A model generated the notes under the pieces. The model did no database searches. It was given only the letters and a program-made list of their open reading frames with translations, and had not been told where the DNA came from. DNA of 64,000 nt. Source: Piezodorus guildinii (Eukaryota; Arthropoda; Insecta; Hemiptera; Pentatomidae). The DNA is taken from positions 39,827,236 to 39,891,235 of the forward strand of contig CM041294.1 of NCBI GenBank assembly GCA_023052935.1, read 5' to 3'. The translations under genes and the position numbers were made by a program. Below, piece after piece: positions 55,945 to 64,000 of the stretch. The number at the start of each line of letters is the position of its first letter. The first letter of the stretch is position 1.

Positions 55945-56025
55945 TGAGAGGCGCTGGGATCTCCTGGCACTGTGCCTTGGGATCCACTAGTGGATCTCGG
56001 GGATCGATGCGGTGATCCCAGGGGC
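55945..56025. repeat. GATC-rich nested palindromes
   Basis: gatccactagtggatc (55981-55996) is a perfect 16-bp palindrome. ctgggatc (55954-55961) and gatcccag (56014-56021) are complementary and enclose it. Five GATC sites occur in about 65 bp. Confidence 0.8.
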
Positions 56026-56193
56026 AGTTTGTAAATAGGTACGAATGAGATCAAAGTTGTTATTATTGTCTTTATATATATTATTTATTTTATTTTATAA
56101 ACATATATCTTTTCTTATTTATTCATTCTTCATTAATTATTCTTGTATTTTTTTATTTATTTTTTTTAAATTTTTATCTTTTATTTATTGTTT

Positions 56194-56196
<3 letters not shown>

Positions 56197-56259
<63 letters not shown>

Positions 56260-56260
56260 T
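56197..56260. repeat. (AT)n followed by poly-T
   Basis: About 44 bases of AT then about 22 T. The Tyr-Ile repeats in overlapping frames come from this. Confidence 0.97.
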
Positions 56261-56399
56261 TTTGATGATGTACATATGGGATGAATGGTTTCTTTTAGCT
56301 GTATTACTCATTGCCCCAGTAGGCGGCAGATCGTATTATCTCTTAATAAATAAAAAAAAATATCTAAAATTATACAATTCCACGATTTAATTATTATAA

Positions 56400-56978
56400 T
56401 AAAAATTTAATTCACCTCTACTCCTGGAGGTTATTGGCGTATCTATTGACGTTTTAAACTCTGTAATTGAGTCGGGTTCCTTCCGAATATTAAAAAGGGG
56501 ACAGTAGCTTTAGTTTCATCGTCTTTAAGCATTTCCTTCAATGTCGTAAATATATGTAGATCTTGTCTCAATCTTGCGAAATCGGAAAGTCTAATTGAAC
56601 GTGCTTTACGGTCCTGAATGTGTTAAACTGGGTACTTTTAAACCTCGGCGTGAGAGAATTCTCTATGTCCTAATCCCTAATCGGAGATTCCTCCGGATAG
56701 TGATTCATTTATTCTCTCTTTGGCCTCCTACGGGCTTGGGATTTCTCTACAGTACTTTTTTTTAATTTAATTTAACTTAGGTATTCAATATTCCACCATT
56801 AAGCCATCTCTCTTTCTGCTGATAGTAAAACTGTCTTGTCAAGTCTTGCATGGAGAAGCAGCTTTTGGTGCAGTTGGATTTTCAGCTAAGAAAATGCATA
56901 AGTAGGAACTGTTAGCTAATATTTTATAAACATTTTTCCAGATTTTTCAACCTTGATTTGTTTAATAATTTATAATCA

Positions 56979-56980
<2 letters not shown>
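56400..56980. other. Interval without a recognised element
   Basis: No supported gene or repeat. Confidence 0.45.

Positions 56981-57028
<48 letters not shown>
56981..57028. repeat. (AT)n microsatellite
   Basis: About 45 bases of uninterrupted AT. Confidence 0.97.
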
Positions 57029-57031
<3 letters not shown>

Positions 57032-57796
57032 TAAAAAGTATATGGTAATCTTTTTTTTTCTTTTGGAAGATATACTACTTATTAATTTATTAATAAAAAA
57101 TTACTGATGGATTCGATTTTACACAACATTCACATGTATTCTCATGATTTTTATCTTATATGATTTTTTTACAGAGAATTAAAAACCATAAATTGTAATT
57201 AACAACAATTTATTATAGCTTCTTGTAACTTGTTTATCATTTATTTGATTTTGGGCAAAGGTAGTTGCGCTGCCCGATTTGCATAATGAATAAACTAGTA
57301 ATTTGAGTTAAATGTTAAACTATTTCAGGGTTTTTCTGATACTAGGGTCTGTATTTTATTTAGAGAGGTTTCAATAAGTGAGTGTACATTAAATTTCAAG
57401 ATTGGTCACTCTTGTATAGTTTTACTTGTTTAGATTTTTTCAGAATACTGTCACCACAAATCCTTTTTATCGGTTTAGGAGAAATAACGGTTTTATCAAC
57501 TTTTTTGGGGGGTTGCACAATTAGTTCATTTACAAATCGCGATCTTTTGGAGAAGGGCCCCCGACAATGTGATATAGAAACCCAACATAGGATCAATTTG
57601 ATAGAACGTTTACATTAATTCTAGAAGAAAATTATACATTAATTCTATATTAAAAAAAAAAATATATCTGTGTATCAGCTGAAAATTTTTATCCAATACA
57701 AATCCCTCATTACTTAATACCCTAAATAAACAAATGATTAAAAATAATACCCTAAAATGGTAGTAAGTATCTAAAAACATAATTTCAACCTGTAAT

Positions 57797-58378
57797 GATG
57801 ATTATTGGTTATTATTGGTTTGGCGCTACAACACGTTTACGCGCCCAGGTCTCCTCAACCAGTAACCTCCAGAAGTTTCTGTCCTGTGCTGCAGCCATCC
57901 AGTTGTAGACTTCTAAACTCCTCACATCTGCGGCCACACAGTCAGTCAATCGAAAGCGGTGCGGCCGACTCTCCTCCGGCCATGGACTATCTCCGTCAAT
58001 AATCTTTTGTGAGTTTCATTTTCCTCCATCCTGGCCACATGTCCTGCCCATCTTAGGCAATGTCGCTCGATTACGTTAACAACTTCAGGCTCTCCAAGAA
58101 GGTTGTAAACCTTTTCCTTCTCCTCCACTCTCCACCAATCAACACCGGTCCAAAAATCTTTCTGAGTATCTTTCGCTCAAATGCGGCCAACCTCTGATAC
58201 ATCTCCTTTGCCATGGTCCATGTCTCTGCTCCATACGTAAGGACTGGGCGAGTAAATGTTTTATACAGAGTGACTATTGTTTTCCTGGTCACTGACCTGC
58301 TTGACAGATGCTGCCTCATACCAACGTAACATCTGTTTGCGGCCAACATCCTTCTGTCAATCTCTATTTTAATGGCTG
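57797..58378 (-). pseudogene. RTE/CR1-like LINE C-terminal fragment, minus strand
   Basis: The minus frame 58071-58349 gives MLAANRCYVGMRQHL, YKTFTRPVLTYGAETW and AFERKILRKIFGP. The overlapping frame 57946-58128 continues with HCLRWAGHVARMEENETHK and a GRRR block. The 3' end holds gttgtagcgccaaacc, matching the family end seen at 17795-17812. aatgatgat at both ends may be a target-site duplication but could also be the tail. Confidence 0.8.
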
Positions 58379-58389
58379 CAATGATGATG

Positions 58390-59270
58390 TTATTTAAAAA
58401 ATTTAAAGCCAGATTATAATTAGCCTTTATTTGATACCTTAGTAATAATCTGCAAATAATAAAATAAGTTTGTTTAATTTAAGGAAATATAAGGAGATAG
58501 GAAAATTATGACGTAGCAAGTGCACCATGCGCCTACCCGTCACTTAGTTTTGGGTTTACCAACTGACAGTAAGGGAATCAAATTTTTTTTTTTTTAAACA
58601 ACCGTACAAACATTTAATTCTCAAGAAATATTGAATTTCTGTTGCTCATTTTATTACTTAAAGATTTATTTCTTTGGCAACATTTGAGGAATGTTTACGA
58701 GAACTTTAGACATCGATAACGAGTGCTTATTGGGGTATTATTTGTTACCGTGAACAAAATAAGTATTTGTATATTGACATATATCTAAATATGCTATGTT
58801 TTTTGCTTATCCTTTTTATCGTGATATCTATAAATTTGTTTATTTTCTAGCCATTATTTACGATAATGATGTCTAAATAAAAACAGACACATTCCATATA
58901 TCTATTAATAATGTTAATATATTCCTCAACACACGCTAGAGCACAATCATCATTTATTACGGAATAAGTGACTTTTTGATAAAGAGTTTTTTGTAGATTC
59001 ATTATATAAACATATCCATTTTCCCGTTCAAATATAATCCAGTCTATTGGTCTTTTTTAATCTATACTTGAAGATTATTATTTGCTTTTACCTATTTATG
59101 TATTTAAATGTTATACCTAATTTTGTCATTTATTCATATTGTATATGTATTAATACAGTCTATTTTATTCTAACCACTCTATTTTGACAAATCTATTACA
59201 CAAAACATTTTAAATTTTATTGAACTCATGTCATATTGAGTCAGTATTATCTTTGTAATTATCAAGATGG
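58390..59270. other. AT-rich interval, nothing recognised
   Basis: No supported gene or repeat. Confidence 0.5.
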
Positions 59271-59354
59271 ATAAAAGGTTTTTTTAAACAAATAAGCAAT
59301 ATTAATTGTCAAAATTTAGTATTAAATCACATTTGAAAAATAACAATAATAAAT

Positions 59355-59450
59355 TTAAAAAATCTGGTGCAGGCAACACACGACTTTCACTTACCTCCGT
59401 TTTAAAAATCGATTAAAGACTTTTCAAATACAGTTAGAGATTAAAATTTA
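59355..59450 (-). repeat. Family R repeat, copy 11, 3' end only
   Basis: The reverse complement gives ggaggtaagtgaaagtcg, then gtgttgcctgcaccaga: the terminal ~90 bp of R. Confidence 0.7.
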
Positions 59451-59888
59451 AATATTATAATATAATATTAAATATTACTATTTCAAAGGATTTGCCCGAT
59501 TTTCATATTTTAAGGACTGTTTTAATTTATTTTTCTATGTTAAAGTCGCCATTCTCGTTAAAAGAATTCTTAACAATTGACATATCTTGTAACTAGGATA
59601 CGATCGAAAATGAAACAGATCCACCATTTTTGACTCGATTCTCCTTTTAGAAGGATACGAATCGAAAAATCTTTCAATGGTAACTAGGATTACCACACTA
59701 AAAAGTACACTTTTTAATATAGAATTTCTTTTCCCGATGCAAGAATCGGTCCGAAATATCATAATTTTAATTCTCTATGTAAGGGTGGGAGGATGGGTTA
59801 TGCAAGAAAAGGACTAATTTTACTATTTCGAAGGATATGCCCGCTTTCAATATTATAAAATAATATTTTTTTCTTTTTATAAACAATT

Positions 59889-60055
59889 CTTTATTGAACA
59901 ATATTCTAATCTGTCTAATTTAGGACATATTTAATAGGGATAAAGTACAACATTCATACTGCATTCACACGATATATACAAAACAATAAATTTATATAAT
60001 AATAATACAATATAAATAAATACAAAACAAAATCAATAAAAATATATACAAATAT
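59889..60055 (-). mobile_element. J1-family LINE 3' UTR fragment, minus strand
   Basis: The reverse complement of J1 3' UTR (about 23645-23815) aligns here: caatctgtcc-like text, tacaacattcatact, cattcacacgatatatacaaaac. It abuts a truncated mariner at about 60068. Confidence 0.8.
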
Positions 60056-60067
60056 ATATAGACAACT

Positions 60068-60592
60068 GTTTCCTCAAACAGACAGTAAAAGAAAACCCCT
60101 ACCAAACAGTTAAAGGACTCTCAGCACAACTAAATACAAGTGCATCTACCATTTCCAGACATTTAAAGTGTATTGGGAAATTAAAAAAGCTCGATACATG
60201 GGTACCTCTGATCTCACAGAGCGGCAGCGAGACCCCATGTTTCAAAACATATCGTGCAAAAATTGAAAGAACTGGGCTACGAAGTTCTTCCGCACTCGCC
60301 ATATTCTCCCGACTTGTCTCCAACAGATTACCACCTGTTTAGGAATTTAGACAACTTCGTCAAAGGAAAACTTTATGAAAATGATGATCAAGTTAAAAGT
60401 GCTTTTTCAGATTTTGTTTTACTTCAAAGCACAGAGTTTTTCAGTTCGGGGATAAAAAAAGTTGGTGTCACGTTGGGAAAATGTGTAGAAAAAGAAGGCA
60501 AATACTTCGAATAAAATTATCTTGTTTTCATATCGTATTTTTAATAAAAATCCTTTACTTTGAAAACGGACATTTCATGTGACACAACCCAA
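60068..60592 (+). mobile_element. Deleted, 5'-truncated mariner, copy 2
   Basis: It starts inside the DNA-binding region (cctcaaacagacagtaaaag, as in copy 1 at about 10098). It has an internal deletion, then the C-terminal end with SPDLSPTDYHLF in the frame 60254-60514. The right terminal repeat is at about 60563-60592. The left half is missing. It keeps about 40 bases (LTERQRDP region) that copy 1 lacks. Confidence 0.85.
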
Positions 60593-60599
60593 TAGAATT

Positions 60600-62205
60600 T
60601 TTAGTAGAGCTATAGCAGTCATTCAATTACGGATGTTCCATTTATTTTTAGGGATCTCTATTAACTTGTACTTAACACCAAACTAATATTTTCTGAATTG
60701 CAAGAGCCACATTTCGAAAATTATATTTTATTGTTTTAACGATCATCTGCGGATAAAACAATTGCAATGGTCGTAAATCTCAGTATACAAATTAGAATGC
60801 TATTTACGTTATATTTCCTGACGTTTCTACTTATTTCTTATAAGAACGAAAATGTCATCCTTTCATAATGTCATTCTTTAAGTGATAAATCTTTTTTTTT
60901 TTTTTTTAAATTCTACTTCAGAAAGTATAATAATTGTTATTAATAAGTATCATAACAATTAACAATGCTTTAATAATGTTATTATTTAGTAGTGGAAAAA
61001 TATAAATAGACATCATTGATAGTTTTTTTAAATTTATTATTATGTAATCTGCCTAGTACCCCGCGTCCAGTCAAGGTCTTGTTCTAATGAAATGCACAGG
61101 AATATTATTCTGGCAACTCAGATGTTTCATCGTTTCCTCTTCCATAAGCTGCTTATTTCCCTCTGAAATTTAAGGGAGCGTTTTAGACCCTTTTCTGCGT
61201 AATGTACATTCAAATAGGACTATACTTGAATTCACAAATCAAGCCGAATATAGTTTGGAACGGAACTGGAAACCGAGTAGTTAATTGATTGTTCCTGAAT
61301 ATTTTATATAACCATTCTTTCTTTATTTTCATATTTAACGTTCTTTACTACTCGAATCATGGCAAACAGGGTGTGTTATCCTATATGTAATAAACCTTCT
61401 CTAACAGTGTAATGTTTTATTACATAAGACTGGCACAAAATATTTTTTAACTTACCCTGTCTCATTTGAACAGGCACTCTATAATTTTGTAGTTGCCAAG
61501 GTAACAAATTACACTGTATAATAAAACGAAACGCTTTATTTCCTTCTTTTACAGATCATAAGCCTCTGCCTTTAGAAAAGAGAAGTATGATTTTAACATT
61601 TAAAAAATATACTTGTTCACTTATTTTTAACATGTAATATTTACAAGATTATTAACTTTTTGGCGGAGGGATTTTCACATAACTTATTTGCTTAATTAAA
61701 TATTTTAAGATGGAAAACACTTTATTCATAAAGTAGTGCTACCCAACTATATTGGGTGCTTAATACACAGCATACTATAATTTACTTTAAAATATTTGTT
61801 AAAAATAAAATATCTTCGGGTAATAGAAGGTCAAATATCTTCTGTGATGTATGTATATATTCTATATTGTGTAAAATAAAAAAACAGAGGGTAAGAAAAA
61901 AAAGTATGAATAATTATAATACATAGTATAGCATTACTATAATATGAAAATATGATTACATAACTGAATTTATGTAACTGGCATTGTCTACATATTTATT
62001 TAATCAGTTCTTGTGGCCTTTGAGCAATGTAGCAACAAAATTAATTGTTACTATAATTTTTTTTTTTTAATCTGAATGTTAGAAACCGCGGCCTATTCTG
62101 AGCTATCGTAAGGAAGAAATTCTGATAGCAGGTTTTTTCACATTTTTTTTAGTTTGATTTATCTGTCCGCCTCTACCCTTGAGGGTCATTGGTGTGGTCG
62201 AAATA
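60600..62205. other. AT-rich interval, nothing recognised
   Basis: About 1.6 kb with no coding frame, RNA gene or repeat boundary that I can support. Confidence 0.5.
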
Positions 62206-62210
62206 ATTAT

Positions 62211-63256
62211 ATTCTCATTTTTCGCAGGTTGGCGCTTCCAGACGTCTCAAGAGGTAACCATGCGTAAATCGGCAGTGCTCAATCCTTAGCCTGCATACAA
62301 TAATTTGCTCTCTCCTTAAAGATCTTGCACTAGTTCTCCATTTTTGACTGTCGGATTTAATAGTTCTCAATTTTGATATTTTCTCTCTCCAACCGTCCTC
62401 CCACTCTTTCAGCAGAACTTTCTTATAGCTACTCCCCCAATCCTCCATTGTGGTTTCTTTTTTTTTGTAATCTCTACGGCTTCACCTTTTCTAGCTGAAT
62501 CAGCTGCTTGATCAGCTCTTTCGTTCCCGATAATTCTACAGTGAGATGGTACCCTAATGGTAATCATAATCACGACTTTAGACATTATGTTTGTCTCCCA
62601 CTATTCATTTATTATATCTCTAATTATGGCATTAGATGATGTTTGGTTGTAACGATACACCATGACGGTTTTTTCTGAGCTTCTTATCACTTGAGAGCTC
62701 TCAGTATGGCTGTGGCTTATCCGAGATGACGGAGCTCTCGCCTGGCAGACTGAACATGAGCTGTTGCTCTCTGCTGTAGACAGCACAACCAACTCTGTCT
62801 TCCATTTTGGATGCGTCAGTAAACAACATGTCGAAGTCTTGATATTTTTCTGTCAGCCTGAGAAAAGAGTTTCTAATTTCTATTGGGAGTGCTTTCCTTA
62901 TTTTCGCCATTGATCTATCTATATATGGTATTATTTTTAGCCAGTTAGGCATTTTCAGTTCTGGGATGGATTTAATATTATTTATACGCATATTAATTCT
63001 GTTCAATATTTTATAAATGTTCTGTTGGAAATGTTTTTCGATATCCTTGATCCCACGGTCTCTTCCCTCTTCAGCAAACAAACAAGAAGCTAAGGGTTGA
63101 TAACCATAAGCTTTTAATTTGGTGACATATTTAAGTAATAAAAATTCCCGCCGTAAATTCAAGGAAGGCTCTCCAGACTCTGCATTGATGCTTTCGATGG
63201 GTGAGATTCTAAAAGCTCCAGTACAAATTCTTATAGCCGGTTAAAATTCTCATTTT
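62211..63256 (-). mobile_element. RNase H-bearing LINE fragment, truncated at both ends, 11-bp direct repeats
   Basis: attctcatttt is found at 62211-62221 and 63246-63256. Between them is a minus-strand ORF2 fragment that includes the RNase H region but no 3' UTR. If the repeats are a target-site duplication, the inserted RNA ended inside the coding sequence. Confidence 0.65.
62222..63200 (-). pseudogene. LINE ORF2 C-terminal part with RNase H, broken frames
   Basis: The minus frame 62701-63162 runs from a linker (REFLLLKYVTKLKAYGY) to LFTDASKMEDRVGCAVYS, the start of the RNase H domain with its first catalytic Asp. The remainder is scattered across frames. 62215-62448 then gives EWEDGWREKISKLRTIKSDSQKW and VCRLRIEHCRFTHGYLL, then APTCEK. 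This order is known from I/R1-type LINEs. Confidence 0.8.
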
Positions 63257-63259
63257 ATG

Positions 63260-64000
63260 TATAATGTTAAGGAATTTATTTGGACCATTGTTTCAAATTT
63301 CCCGGATGTTTAAGATTTCATCTCATTGGCTGCATGACTATATCATTAAGCAATTTAAGAAAATAATCACACTAATCCCAGCGATTGTTCAATAAAAAAA
63401 AAAAAAGAATTTCACAGATACAACTTACTGAAGAATTGAATGAACTCTTCGATTTGTATATTTTTTTTTCGAGTTGCCAACAGATTTATTTTCATCTGAG
63501 GATTAATTAACTAAAATAAAAAACGAGAACAATCGGAAATATAACTATTGATTGGATATATTCTAGGCTGCGACTTTCGTTTTAGGTTCAATTGAAGTAA
63601 AACAGTTCCGTTCTTTGTAGTGTTGTTTTTCCTAAAACGTGCCCGATTCCTAACTAGTTCTGTTTCACGTTTAATTTAGCTTCTGCTAAGCGTAATTTAT
63701 GGTAGGACATTAAATTGGCTTCTGAGCTGAAAAGTGGAAAATTGGAAATCTCTAGTATATTTATCGCACTTTGGAATGTCTAGTTAGTCAAAGTTGATAT
63801 TTTCTTTAGCGGCTGGGCACTCCTTCGAAATGCACTTTTTTTTCAAACAATATCTCTATATTTTCTAGAACTTATAGTTACATTTTTTTTGTTGTTGCTC
63901 ATTGTGCATTGTACGTTGATAAAGCAGATTATAATTATAAAAAGCGTTAATTGAAATTTAAACTAATCTAGTAGTTTATGGTTAAATAATTAAATATGAA
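63260..64000. other. AT-rich interval to the window end, nothing recognised
   Basis: No supported gene or repeat. Confidence 0.5.

Noticed and set aside
56045..56390. Membrane-like open frames
   Set aside because: The hydrophobic text comes from T-rich and (AT)n sequence.
57382..57618. 78-codon plus-strand frame with an overlapping minus frame
   Set aside because: No motif, unusual composition, and both strands open over the same stretch. Treated as chance.
59476..59857. LTR retrotransposon or solo LTR pair
   Set aside because: The direct repeats are only about 40 bp and there is no primer-binding site, polypurine tract or gag-pol.

Overview
This window reads as non-coding DNA from an animal, most likely an insect. 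It is strongly AT-rich, full of AT, GT and mononucleotide runs, and built from eukaryotic transposons of kinds usual in insects: Jockey-type LINEs, RTE/CR1-like LINEs, an RNase H-bearing LINE, mariner, maT-like and Tc1-like DNA transposons, tRNA-derived SINEs, MITEs and a foldback element. There are no operons, Shine-Dalgarno sites or phage genes. No host gene is recognised with confidence. The one host-like candidate is a short exon-like open frame on the minus strand at 12390-12623, with a poly(A) signal downstream. Species cannot be named from the sequence alone.

Layout. 1-4.6 kb: two copies of an unclassified ~0.9 kb repeat (family R), the first split by a 5'-truncated LINE, followed by Jockey remnants nested in each other. 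5.5-16 kb: Jockey fragments, a MITE, a SINE, a decayed LINE, an internally deleted mariner, another R copy, the exon candidate, and a maT-like element. 16.9-19 kb: a ~115-bp inverted-repeat pair and an RTE/CR1-like LINE. 19.2-23.85 kb: the best preserved mobile element, a Jockey-type LINE (J1) with 5' UTR, intact ORF1, an ORF2 broken by one apparent single-base loss, 3' UTR, poly(A) and an 11-bp target-site duplication. 24-40 kb: more Jockey pieces, R copies, SINEs, a MITE nested in a SINE, a Tc1 remnant and a 5'-truncated Jockey. 41.77-45.73 kb: a ~4 kb foldback element. Each arm carries a 21-bp minisatellite that stays open as a heptapeptide repeat and an array of ~111-bp units. 46-64 kb: SINEs, microsatellites, RTE/CR1-like fragments, RNase H LINE remnants, a third Jockey family, a second deleted mariner and a palindrome-rich GATC cluster.

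How the parts relate. J1 is the only element here close to complete. The other LINEs are 5'-truncated, and many keep target-site duplications of 9-17 bp. Nesting gives relative ages: LINEs, a SINE and Jockey copies sit inside R copies, a MITE sits inside a SINE, and one Jockey subfamily sits inside another. The mariner, MITE and SINE copies have no enzyme of their own and would have depended on proteins encoded elsewhere. The foldback element is the most unusual structure.
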